NCBI RefSeq assembly: GCF_900172345.1
Contig: NZ_FWFY01000013.1
Span: 24,147-88,146, forward strand
DNA length: 64,000 bases
Origin: Limimaricola soesokkakensis
GTDB lineage: Bacteria > Pseudomonadota > Alphaproteobacteria > Rhodobacterales > Rhodobacteraceae
Reading direction: 5' to 3'
Part shown: piece after piece, positions 43,137 through 51,661 of the stretch
How the letters are laid out: each line of letters starts with the position of its first letter
Position numbering within the stretch: position 1 is the first letter of the stretch
Program-made: the position numbers and the translations under genes
Notes under the pieces: model-generated
What the model saw: the letters and a program-made list of their open reading frames with translations, nothing else
Database searches by the model: none
What the model was told of the DNA's origin: nothing

Positions 43137-44803
43137 CGTGTCAGCCTCAGCATGCTGATGGAGCTCGCAATCATGTCGAAGGCGGTCTCGATCTGCAGCC
43201 CGTCGACGTTGAAGTAATGCGCCGGTGTGTAAGCGCAGTTCTGCAAGAGCGCGAGGGAGTCGCTGCCCGGGGCGACCTCGAAGCCGATGGAGAAGGTCAC
43301 GACGCCCATGGTCTTGGCGACACCGCAGATCCGTTCCAGGCGCTGGTTCTTCTCGCTGTTGCCGACCGTCGAATGGATTTCGTTCCAGGTCGAGGAATAG
43401 ACACTGCTCCAGTAGCCCGAGGAGTTGTAGCGCTTGGCACGCAGGTTGTAGGCGTACCAGTGCGGTGACATCTCGGCCCAGACCTCGGGCCAGGTGAGCA
43501 GCTTCTCGGAATATCCACGTGCGGCGAGCGCATCGTCCCAGACCCGGGAGCCCTCGCGGGGGTGCTGCGGGAAGAACCAGTTCTCCAGGCCATCAGAAGA
43601 CCACCCCCAGCCATCATTGGCGTAGTAGTTCTCCGGGGTATAGCTGGCATACCACGGACCCTGCCCTCTGTAGGGGCCATAGCGGCGCACGATGGAGTTG
43701 CCGCTCGCATAGCCCGGGTTCAGGCGATACTCGGTGTCGTTCTTGCCATCGGTCATGATGACGAGCACCTTCACGCTTTCGGGCGTGTCGTAGCTGCGCG
43801 GACGGCCCTGAAAGGCGCCGTCGACGCGGCCTTGACCGATGAGACGGCGCACCGGGGCCTGGGCGGAGGGGTCGAGTAGTGCCAGACCCCATTTGACACC
43901 CATGTCGATCGAGGTGCTCCCCTCGGGCGAAAGCGCGTCGATGCGATTGTGCAGCACGGAGATCGACTGCGACAGCGGGGTGATCTCGAAGCCGTTGTCG
44001 ATCCGGCAGGTCCATTGCCCCTTGGTGGGATCGTCGAGGTCTGCCCCCTGGAACTGGAAGTGACCGGTGCGCTGCAACGTCCAGGTAGGGTCGATCCCGG
44101 ATCTCAGGAAATCGCTCGCGTTGAAATCGACACAATGCGAGTAGCCGTGCTCATTGGTGGTCTTGTATCCGCCAAGGAGGGCGGCGCCGGCATTCACCTT
44201 GGTCGAGTAGGGCACGAGCGAGATCGACACCCGGTTGGGCTCGGCCTCGCTCAGCACGTCTGTGACGAAGTCCTTGGCCGCTGTCTTGAGTTGATTGATC
44301 TTGCGATAATCGGTCCGGCCATAGGCATCGAGACCCATCGAGCCGGAGACGTCGAGCACCAGCGAGATTTCGATATCCTCGACGCGCTCGGTCGCCTGGG
44401 CCACGACATGCAGGCCCAGTTCGCTATACCCGAACATCTTCAGGAAGAAGGTGTTCAGCGCTCCATCGACGCTGGCAGTCACGGTGCGCCCCACGGTAAG
44501 CCCGCCCACTTGCTCGGTCTTCACCTCGACATCGGGAGCGAGGTCTCCGGCTCCGGCAGCGACGAGGTAGCTGCGCACGACCTCCTTGGGGTCGAGCTCC
44601 TGGGTGAGGCTTGCGGCTGCGAGGACGGCATTGTCGAGATGGGTCTGCAGCAGCGTCCGGTTGCGCTCGTAATTGGCGACATCGACCCCGAGCCCGCCGA
44701 TCGCGATCATCGCCAGGAACAAGAACAGCGACAGCGCCATGATCGCACCGCTCTCGTCGCGGCAGAACCGGCGACAGGCCGTCTTGAATTTTTGCGTGAT
44801 CAT
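43133..44803 (-). CDS. tadG: TadG-like protein with von Willebrand factor A domain
   Basis: The 556-residue product begins MITQKFKTACRRFCRDESGA and has an N-terminal membrane segment (IMALSLFLFLAMIAIGGLGV). A TadG-like strand region is followed by a vWA domain with the MIDAS motif LVLDVSGSMG and downstream STSIDMGVKW and VLVIMTDGKN. In Flp pilus systems TadG is thought to anchor the pilus in the envelope and to bind surfaces through vWA. It heads the three-gene operon. An in-frame ATG 18 bases earlier is possible. The middle insert rich in Tyr/Trp (near residues 370-470) is unusual in length. Confidence 0.88.
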   Translation of the reverse strand: MITQKFKTACRRFCRDESGAIMALSLFLFLAMIAIGGLGVDVANYERNRTLLQTHLDNAVLAAASLTQELDPKEVVRSYLVAAGAGDLAPDVEVKTEQVGGLTVGRTVTASVDGALNTFFLKMFGYSELGLHVVAQATERVEDIEISLVLDVSGSMGLDAYGRTDYRKINQLKTAAKDFVTDVLSEAEPNRVSISLVPYSTKVNAGAALLGGYKTTNEHGYSHCVDFNASDFLRSGIDPTWTLQRTGHFQFQGADLDDPTKGQWTCRIDNGFEITPLSQSISVLHNRIDALSPEGSTSIDMGVKWGLALLDPSAQAPVRRLIGQGRVDGAFQGRPRSYDTPESVKVLVIMTDGKNDTEYRLNPGYASGNSIVRRYGPYRGQGPWYASYTPENYYANDGWGWSSDGLENWFFPQHPREGSRVWDDALAARGYSEKLLTWPEVWAEMSPHWYAYNLRAKRYNSSGYWSSVYSSTWNEIHSTVGNSEKNQRLERICGVAKTMGVVTFSIGFEVAPGSDSLALLQNCAYTPAHYFNVDGLQIETAFDMIASSISMLRLTR

Positions 44804-45730
44804 TAACTGGGGTCGTTTCACGGGTACAGACCCGCGAGTTGCCCAGGGGACTTGGCAATAAGATGCTGTATTGAAGTCTTTTTTATGGCGATGCCGCGCG
44901 GTCAGGCGAAGAGGCCCCAGGCCTCATACGCCAAACGGTGCAGCTCAGGTCTGGACAAAACGGCCTGTATCGCTCCCGCTTTCGGTTTCAAGGGGAGCAT
45001 AGCTGAGTTCCCGTTTGTCCGTAAACAAGGCTCGGGGCCAAGCCGCCTGATGGGGGACATCGAGTGAAACCGATGGTGCCGCGATAGGCTTTCGCATGGC
45101 CGAACAGGGGAAAGCGACCTGCCAGGCGGGGTTCCCGATCAAGAACGGGGCAGGGCATAGCACCAACCATTCGCCGCAGTCGCGCCTGCATGAAAAAAGC
45201 AGCGACCCCATCGGGGGTGTCGAGACCACCCCCATTCGGATCAGACGCAGCTTGTGGAAGACCGATAGATGCCGGAGCAGCATCGTCCTGCGTGATGTCA
45301 GCATCACTCAGAATGGCGGATGATAGCCTCAGTTGATGACATGGATGCCCCTTTCATCGCTGCAAGACCGTGAATCGCGCAGTCGTCTCGACGGCAACAT
45401 ACTGATTGGCGGATTTCCTTAGACCTGTAGGTCTACGAAACTCGTTTGTTAAATAGCCCTATAGGGCTAGGTTATTGGGGCGTGAATGCAATGCGCGCCT
45501 CAAATCTCACGATTTCTGGCCCTTATTAGCCCTGTGGGGCTATTCCTTTCGGTCGAAAGGAAGGTATTTAGCCCTCCGGAGCAATTTCCATCTTCCGTAA
45601 TGAAATCAGTTTTGGCTGTATCGGTCTCGTAAGCCGCTCCCGACGCATAGGCTGAGCGCAGGCTCGAAGAATTCGAGGCAAAGCAAATCCCGGCAATGTC
45701 CGGGTTTTCCAGAGAAATGGGAATTAGACT
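44804..45730. other. Long intergenic region between tadG and flagellin
   Basis: No gene recognised in 927 bases. The right half holds a cluster of short palindromes (45420-45562) and the presumed divergent promoters of the tad operon and the flagellin gene. Confidence 0.6.
45420..45562. repeat. Palindrome cluster upstream of flagellin
   Basis: Four inverted repeats each have a two-base centre: TAGACCTGTAGGTCTA (45420-45435), TAGCCCTATAGGGCTA (45454-45469), TAGCCCTGTGGGGCTA (45527-45542, one mismatch), and 9-base arms TTCCTTTCG/CGAAAGGAA around GT (45543-45562). A half-site TAGCCCT follows at 45569. Three share the same 7-2-7 geometry. This could be an array of operators or a set of small RNA hairpins in the flagellin leader. 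Confidence 0.75.
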
Positions 45731-46558
45731 ATGACCTCGATCAACTCGAACCTCGGCGCAATGGTTGCCCTCCAGAACCTCCGTTCGGTCAATGACCGCA
45801 TGGAAAACATTCAGGAGCAGATCGGCACCGGGAAGAAGATCAACTCCGCCAAGGACAACGCTGCCGTGTGGTCCATGGCCACCAAGGTCAACTCCGAGAA
45901 CTCGATGCTCGGCGCCATCGGCGAAGGCCTCGCCATGTCGTCGGCCACCGTGTCGATGGCCCGCCAGGGTGCGGAAAGCATTGGTGAGCTGCTCACACAG
46001 GTCAAGGACAAGGTCGTTCAGGCCCAAAGCCAGACCGCGGACCGGACGCAGCTGAAAACCGAGATCACCGAACTGTTCAAACAGATCACGTCGGTGATGG
46101 AATCCGCCTCGTTCAATGGCAAGAACCTGCTCGAAGGAACTGCCGAGTTCAAGACCGTGTCGTCGATCTCCAGGTCCAGCGACACCACCCCGGCTACTAC
46201 CGTCAAGACCATCGACGTGACTGCGCAAGATCTCAAGACGAAACTCGACGTCGCCAAGATCAACTTCACGGATGATACGAAGACGGCCGAGACACTCGGC
46301 GAAATCGACACGATGATGGAAGCCACGACGAAAGCTGCCAGCGCGCTCGGCACGGCCGAGAACCGCCTGGAAACCCAGTCCAACTTCCTGACGAAGCTGA
46401 TCGACATCAAGGAAGCGGCCGTGTCGAGCCTCGTCGATGCCGACATGACGGCCCTGTCCGCCGAGATGACCCAGACCCAGACCCAGCAGCAGCTGGCTGT
46501 CCAGGCTCTGTCGATCGCCGGCCGCGCTCCTCAGACCCTGCTGTCGCTCTTCCGCTAA
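45731..46558 (+). CDS. fliC: Flagellin
   Basis: A 275-residue short flagellin. Conserved N-terminal D0/D1 sequence is MTSINSNLGAMVALQNLRSV and NIQEQIGTGKKINSAKDNAA; the C-terminal D0 helix ends TQQQLAVQALSIAGRAPQTL before LSLFR. The variable central domain is very small, as is usual in Rhodobacterales. It polymerises into the flagellar filament after export by the flagellar type III system. flaF follows 101 bases downstream. No other flagellar structural genes are in the window, so the rest of the apparatus is elsewhere. Confidence 0.96.
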   Translation: MTSINSNLGAMVALQNLRSVNDRMENIQEQIGTGKKINSAKDNAAVWSMATKVNSENSMLGAIGEGLAMSSATVSMARQGAESIGELLTQVKDKVVQAQSQTADRTQLKTEITELFKQITSVMESASFNGKNLLEGTAEFKTVSSISRSSDTTPATTVKTIDVTAQDLKTKLDVAKINFTDDTKTAETLGEIDTMMEATTKAASALGTAENRLETQSNFLTKLIDIKEAAVSSLVDADMTALSAEMTQTQTQQQLAVQALSIAGRAPQTLLSLFR

Positions 46559-46659
46559 GAGCCTCTCCGACAACCTGAAACCTGCGCAGAGCGCAGCGCG
46601 CGCGGGGCCAGCCTCGGCCCCGCGCCTGTTCCTGCGCGCCGGTCCCAAGAGGTTCTCCA

Positions 46660-47082
46660 ATGATCCCTACCATCCAGCGGCCCCAGAGTTACGGCGTCCA
46701 GGCATATGGCGCGGTCAAGGATATCACCATCAACGCCAGGGAACTCCAGCAACTCGTTTTCTCCCGGGCCATCAGGGCTCTTGCCCGTATCCGGCAGAAC
46801 GGGAAAGGCGACCTGCAGGATTTTCATGCCGTGCTGGCGGACAATCGCCGCCTATGGACGCATGTGGCGACCCAAGCCGCGACCAATCCCGGCCTCAGCT
46901 TCGAGAAAACAAAAGAACTGCTTTCTCTGGCTGATTTCGTGTTCAAGCATTCCTTCTTCGTCAAGACGCGCGGCGCGGACATAACCCCGTTGATCAAGTT
47001 GAATACCGAAATGAGAGACGGCGTGCGGGGACAGGTTTTTGCGCCTCCGTCTCACAACAGCCGCGTTATTGGTGAAGCATGA
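46660..47082 (+). CDS. flaF: Flagellar biosynthesis regulator FlaF
   Basis: The 140-residue FlaF protein (YGVQAYGAVKDITINARELQ, then LWTHVATQAATNPGLSFEKT and ELLSLADFVFKHSFFV) is an alphaproteobacterial factor needed for flagellin synthesis or secretion, working opposite FlbT in Caulobacter. It normally sits directly behind a flagellin gene, as here. No flbT is present next to it. Its stop overlaps the start of the LuxR-type gene (ATGA at 47079-47082), so flaF and the regulator are translationally coupled, which is unusual. Confidence 0.92.
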   Translation: MIPTIQRPQSYGVQAYGAVKDITINARELQQLVFSRAIRALARIRQNGKGDLQDFHAVLADNRRLWTHVATQAATNPGLSFEKTKELLSLADFVFKHSFFVKTRGADITPLIKLNTEMRDGVRGQVFAPPSHNSRVIGEA

Positions 47083-47879
47083 CCGTCCATTCATCCCTGG
47101 CAGCCGATCCTTCCGGGCGTCAATCGGTATGCGAGACCTCGCGCCCGCTGCAGAAGAAAAAGGCCAGACAGCCCCAGAGCGTCCGGCCGGATCCATTGCA
47201 CTTCACCGATCGGCCCCGGAACGGGCATGACGCCCTTGCCAATTCGCATTTTGCGCGCCTGAACGCACTTGCGCCCGATGGGTTCAATTTCGGCTTTCAT
47301 TACCGATTTTCCCGGCCGCTCCACGTGCGCTCGTCCTATTCAGATGAATGGATGCAAACCTATTCGAAATGGAACCTCATTGTCGCCGATCCCACGGTGG
47401 TCTGGGCCATGTCCCATGGCGGTGCCACACGTTGGAGCGACATCGGGCTTCGGGACCCCCTGGGCTTCTTCGCCACGGCGGCCGAGCACGGTTACCGCTA
47501 TGGCCTGAGCATTGGCGTCGGCCCGCAGGATAGCCGCAGCTTCGGCACCTGTGCCCGGCGGGATCGTGAGTTCCAGGAGGCTGAAGCCGAGGAGATCCTC
47601 GAAATCATCACCGAGCTTCACGATGTCATGGAGCCCCGCTGGCAGATCAAGCCGCACCAGAAAGCCGCGCTCGAACTGGTCGCCCGGGATTTCACCTACG
47701 ATGCCATGTGCGAGCATTTGGACATTTCGCGCACAGCGCTGAGGAACCGTCTCAGCGGCGCAAGGCGCGCGCTCGGTGCCACCACAACCGCCGAGGCTGT
47801 TCGCATCGCCCTGGAGCAAGGGGTCATCGGCTCCGGGACTTCTACCGGAGTTGCGGTCGGGCTGCCCCGCTTCGCATAG
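47079..47879 (+). CDS. LuxR-type regulator with autoinducer-binding-like domain (copy 1)
   Basis: The 266-residue product has a basic N-terminal tail, then an autoinducer-domain-like region (SYSDEWMQTYSKWNLIVADP, VVWAMSHGGATRWSDI, RYGLSIGVG) with the W..Y......DP..W pattern of LuxR ligand domains. The C-terminal helix-turn-helix (HQKAALELVARDFTYDAMCE, then HLDISRTALRNRLSGARRAL) is a divergent GerE type without the usual LTxRE start. It is translationally coupled to flaF and about 70% similar to the copy at 48348. No luxI gene is in the window. It may tie flagellin output to a signal; the ligand is unknown. Confidence 0.82.
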   Translation: MTVHSSLAADPSGRQSVCETSRPLQKKKARQPQSVRPDPLHFTDRPRNGHDALANSHFARLNALAPDGFNFGFHYRFSRPLHVRSSYSDEWMQTYSKWNLIVADPTVVWAMSHGGATRWSDIGLRDPLGFFATAAEHGYRYGLSIGVGPQDSRSFGTCARRDREFQEAEAEEILEIITELHDVMEPRWQIKPHQKAALELVARDFTYDAMCEHLDISRTALRNRLSGARRALGATTTAEAVRIALEQGVIGSGTSTGVAVGLPRFA

Positions 47880-48347
47880 CCCCGCCTGCCTGCGGGGAAG
47901 AGATCGTCGATCCGACCGTGCGGAGGGCCGGGGGCGAGGGCGTCGAGTCGAGTCAGGCGAACGGCGCGGCGGCGGCGATCTTCGCAGGCACGGTGAGGGA
48001 GGCGGTGCGTTCCCGCGCCTTTTTGCCCTCGTTAGGGCCAGTGAAGAGCGCCTTTGCTGCGGCCCGAAGCAAACAGGCGTGAGGCCTTCGACGCCATCGA
48101 CCTCGATCTCGGCGCACCCGTCAGCGAGGAAGCTCTTCTCGGGGCTCTGGAACCCGTCGGGATCCTGAACTCGGGAGCAGATCAGCCAGTTTTTTAGGCA
48201 CAACTCGTTTTCTGGCCTTCTCCCTGCAGTTGACGATAGAACACGTCTTGCTCCTCAGGTTGAGATTGGTAAGGAGGTGAAAGAGGGGTGCGGAGGCATC
48301 GGTCTGGCGATCCCGTTTTGTAGTGCCGTGCCTTTGGGCGACGTTAG
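47880..48347. other. Spacer between the two LuxR-type genes
   Basis: About 470 GC-rich bases with no recognisable gene. It separates the paralogues, so the second has its own transcription start or is reached by read-through. No terminator hairpin with a T tract is visible. Confidence 0.5.
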
Positions 48348-49148
48348 TTGAGTTGTGACGTGCAGAATGCCGTAGCCGCCAAATCCTCCCTGGTGTTCAA
48401 TGCCTTGGACCCAAGATGCGAGGCTCGTGCAGAGGCACTGGAATCCCAAAAGGGGTGGAGCGACTCCACCTCGTCCCATCGTTCCGGCAGGGCGCTCCAG
48501 AGCCTGACCGACGACTATTTCGCGCGTCTGGACGCCCTTTGCCCCGAGGGTTTCACCTTCGGTTTCCACTTCCGGTTTTCGCGCCCCGCCTTCACCCGCA
48601 CCACCTATCGCGAAGACTGGATGCGCGCCTATTCCAAGTGGAACTTCATCGTGGCCGATCCCTCGGTGGTCTGGGCCATTGCGCATAGCGGCTTTACCCG
48701 GTGGAGCAATATTGACCTGCGTGATCCGCTGGGGGTCTTTTCGACCGCTGCCGAGCACGGCTACCGCTATGGCCTCACGATCGGCCATGGCTCCCAGGAC
48801 AGCCGTACCTTCGGGACCTGCGCGCGTGGCGATCGAGAGTTCTCAGATGCGGAGGCGGCCGAGATCTCGGATCTGGTGAGGGAACTGCACAACCTGATCA
48901 CCCCGAACTGGCACCTGAAGCCGCATCAGAAAGCGGCCCTGGAGCTCGTGGCGCGGGACATGACCTATGACGCCATTTGCGGCGCGCTCAACATCTCGCG
49001 GACAGCGTTGAAGAACCGGTTGAACGGGGCAAAAAGGGTGCTGGGTGCCAGCACCACGGCCGAGGCGGTTCGTATCGCCCTGGAGCGCGGCATCCTCGAG
49101 ACCCGCAGCTTCACCGGCATTTCCAGGCACCTGCCCATCGCGCCGTGA
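48348..49148 (+). CDS. LuxR-type regulator with autoinducer-binding-like domain (copy 2)
   Basis: A 266-residue paralogue of the gene at 47079. The ligand-type domain (TYREDWMRAYSKWNFIVADP, VVWAIAHSGFTRWSNI, RYGLTIGHGSQDSRTFGTCA) and helix-turn-helix (HQKAALELVARDMTYDAICG, then ALNISRTALKNRLNGAKRVL) align throughout. The N-terminal 45 residues differ between the copies. The pair may form a heterodimer, like VisN/VisR of rhizobial flagellar control, or be an old tandem duplication with diverged signals. The start GTG/ATG choice is uncertain by a few codons. Confidence 0.82.
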   Translation: MSCDVQNAVAAKSSLVFNALDPRCEARAEALESQKGWSDSTSSHRSGRALQSLTDDYFARLDALCPEGFTFGFHFRFSRPAFTRTTYREDWMRAYSKWNFIVADPSVVWAIAHSGFTRWSNIDLRDPLGVFSTAAEHGYRYGLTIGHGSQDSRTFGTCARGDREFSDAEAAEISDLVRELHNLITPNWHLKPHQKAALELVARDMTYDAICGALNISRTALKNRLNGAKRVLGASTTAEAVRIALERGILETRSFTGISRHLPIAP

Positions 49149-49776
49149 GGCGCGCCACGCGCGGGGCGATCGCCGGTCCGGGCCACCACGCGGCCATGGC
49201 CATGCCCGCCGTCTCCACGTGGCTGGCGTCTGGACCTTTCCGTTCCCATGTTCCCCTGATCCCTCTTGAAGGAAGGCTCTTGCTGCGCGGCGAGGCGCAG
49301 CAAGGAGATGGCAAGACGAGGCGGTGGTCTTGCCATCTGCCGGCGGGAACGGGGGAACCCGGGAACGCCCAGTCGCACAGCGCCCGCCCGGAGCTTCAAT
49401 CGGGATTTGCAGCCGCCGAAGATCCAAGTCCTGTGGGAGCCTGAAGAAAGGGCGGGGCAAGGGTGTATCAGCGCAAGCCGTCCCTCCACCGGTCTTGGAA
49501 GATACAGGCAAGATACTAATAAACTTAGTATTTCATGCCGTTCCAGGCTGCGCCTTGGCCGGTTGTCCACATCTTCGTCGAGCGCTGCCCCAGATCTCTG
49601 TTGTCGTGAGCAGGGCACGCATGGGATTTTGAGGCCGAGACCAGATGCGGTCGGATGAATGATGGAGCCGGGCGGCACGACGCCAATCACCCCACCCGGC
49701 TCCCCCAGGTCTGCTGTTCGCACCCTCTCATAGCGTCCCCCCGGGGGCAAGATTTCGCGAACATGGAAAGTGCCCA
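49149..49776 (+). promoter_or_regulatory. Long conserved leader A
   Basis: This non-coding 628-base region shares its architecture with the region before 51662. It has a GTTCCC pair (49242-49257), three tandem 8-base units GGGAACNN (49345-49366, followed by GCC), a TTGTCCACAT box near 49560, ATGGGATTTTG (49621), and a hairpin GAGCCGGG/CCCGGCTC (49665-49672 and 49695-49702) enclosing GGCACGACGCCA (49674-49685). CCAGGTCTGCTGTTC follows. It lies directly upstream of a hypothetical gene. A regulatory RNA leader or protein-bound control region is inferred. Confidence 0.6.
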
Positions 49777-50562
49777 ATGACTGAAAACCAGACCTCCCCC
49801 GCCCCCCAGGCGGCCCCCCTCGCGCGCATGACCGGTGCCTTGAAACTCCTCAAAGACCGGGCGGCCCGGTTCCGCCTGGCGGGCCCGGCACCGCGCGTGG
49901 AGTTCGATGCTGACATCGAACTGCTGCGCCTGCTCGAGACGGCAAACGCGGCGATCGTCCGCCATGCGGTGCGCATGGATCCGGACTATCTCGACTTCGA
50001 GGCCGATGGAGGGGTGCTGTGGCACCTTTGCCTGTGGCATGCCGATGTCCTCGAGACCGCTCTCCTGTGTCGCATCCAGGCTGAAACGATCGTTCTGGCG
50101 CTGCGCGAGGCGCAGGCGGAAGGCGATGAGGCTCCGCAGTTGCAGGCGATCGCGACCGAGGAAGCGGAGCTGGCGCGGAAACTCGTGGAGATCGCCCGCG
50201 CTCGGAACACGCCCCTGTTCTGGACGCCGAGGCAGCACGAGCTGAAGGCTGGCTGGCTGCAGCTGGCGGAACTGACCAAAGAGGTCAGGAACTGGGATCG
50301 GCAGGAGGCGCAGGTCCTGCTCGGATGGCTGTTGGAGATGGCCGCGCTGTGCCGGATCGTGGAGGACAGCGTCCATAACCACGTCGACCTCGCCGATCTC
50401 CCTTCGGTCGAACTGCCGGCAGACTGCACCGGAGAGGAGGTCTACGCGCTCGACCTTGAGGGCAACGTGATCGTCGGCTGCCCGCTGGACCGGAAGGAGG
50501 CCCGGGTGGTGCCGCTTGCGGCGTGCTACTGGGCGTTCCCCGGGCGGCACTGGACGAGCTGA
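49777..50562 (+). CDS. Hypothetical plasmid protein
   Basis: A 261-residue, helix-rich acidic protein (MTENQTSPAPQAAPLARMTG onward; VEFDADIELLRLLETANAAI; ETIVLALREAQAEGDEAPQL) with no signal peptide, membrane segment or known catalytic motif. It sits behind leader A, and its neighbour behind leader B is a DUF927 helicase-like gene, so the two may be controlled together. I do not recognise the family. A translation start at the ATG after GGAAAG is well placed. Confidence 0.65.
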   Translation: MTENQTSPAPQAAPLARMTGALKLLKDRAARFRLAGPAPRVEFDADIELLRLLETANAAIVRHAVRMDPDYLDFEADGGVLWHLCLWHADVLETALLCRIQAETIVLALREAQAEGDEAPQLQAIATEEAELARKLVEIARARNTPLFWTPRQHELKAGWLQLAELTKEVRNWDRQEAQVLLGWLLEMAALCRIVEDSVHNHVDLADLPSVELPADCTGEEVYALDLEGNVIVGCPLDRKEARVVPLAACYWAFPGRHWTS

Positions 50563-51661
50563 CCGGCAGGCGGGCAGGCGCGCGCGCCCCGGGCGGGATC
50601 TGCTATCAAGCCTGCGGCTGGCGCCGGGCGAGCCCGGCCCCGGTAGCCGGGACAACGCGACGCTCGCGTGCGCCCCTCCAACCGGGGCCGGTCGATCCGC
50701 CGCTCTGCAATGCCGGAACGCACTCGAAGCAATCTGTCATGCGGCCCGAAAGGCCGCGCCTGACATCGTTCCCGTCGACCCGCCCCCGGAAACTGGTCCG
50801 GATCAGGGGGCTTCGTCCCGGCAGGTCCTGGCGGGGCAGGGCGCCCAACGATGCCGGCAGAGATGACGCTCGCACCGGCAAGCGACACCGGCGGTGCGCA
50901 CGGACGACACGCGGCTGCGCGCACCCCATTGTCCGACCGGCCATCGGCCAACCCCATTCTCGCAAGTCAGGACGCGCCCGGCGCTGCGAGCGCCCTGGAC
51001 CGACCTCCGGTCCTTTTCCCTTTTCGGTTCCCCTGATCCCCCGTTCCCCGTCCGAAAGGTCCTCCCTTCGTCACACTGGAGCGCTGCCCCCATCCGTCCT
51101 CGTTCTAAGGTCATATTCTCTGAGGGAACATGGGAACATGGGAACGCCGGCCAGGCGCCTTCCACCTTGGAGGACGGCTGGAGGCCGCGACGACAATGGG
51201 CCGCCCTGTGGTCCCCAGGAATGCTCGTCGAGAGGGGCGGGTCGAGGGCCTGAGCGTCAGGAGCCTGCGTGGGGAGATCCGACGGACTCGGCCAGGACCT
51301 TAACAAGCGTTGGGGTTTCGGCCCTGCGGGGGAGGTTTTCCACATAGTTGCACGCCGGGATGCGGAAATGCCGTTGCGCGGGCCGGGGCCGCCATGAGAT
51401 TTTGGTCTCACGCCGAGACTTAGCGGCGGAAGGCACCCCGGGTGGCACGACGCCACATCCCATCCACCCGACCCCAGGTCTTCTGTTCTCAGGTCTCAGA
51501 ACGCAGTCTCACGGACCCTCTCGTCCGTGAACAATGGAGCATGTCCGCATGAGACATTCCTATGCCTTCTTCGGCCCGAACAGGGGCCGTACCCGGACGC
51601 AGGCCGCGTCCTCCCGTTCGGGCGGCCATGGCCGCCCGGCCAGCAAGACGGGGGTGATCGG
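50563..51661 (+). promoter_or_regulatory. Long conserved leader B
   Basis: Nearly 1.1 kb without a convincing gene. It repeats the elements of leader A in the same order: a GTTCCC pair (about 51031-51056), three tandem GGGAACNN units (51124-51145, then GCC), TTTTCCACAT near 51338, ATGAGATTTTG (51394), hairpin CGGGTGG/CCACCCG (51439-51445 and 51464-51470) enclosing GGCACGACGCCA (51444-51455), then CCAGGTCTTCTGTTC. The outer stem sequences differ from those of A but still pair, which argues for a selected structure. The first 450 bases show nothing recognisable. Confidence 0.6.

Noticed and set aside
50851..51036. Small 61-codon frame inside leader B
   Set aside because: Low-complexity Ala/Pro/Ser product without a ribosome-binding site, in a region whose conserved features are non-coding.
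49345..51148. GGGAAC triple repeats as a CRISPR-like array
   Set aside because: The units are 8 bases long with 2-base variable parts. There are no 25-40 base repeats, no spacers and no cas genes.
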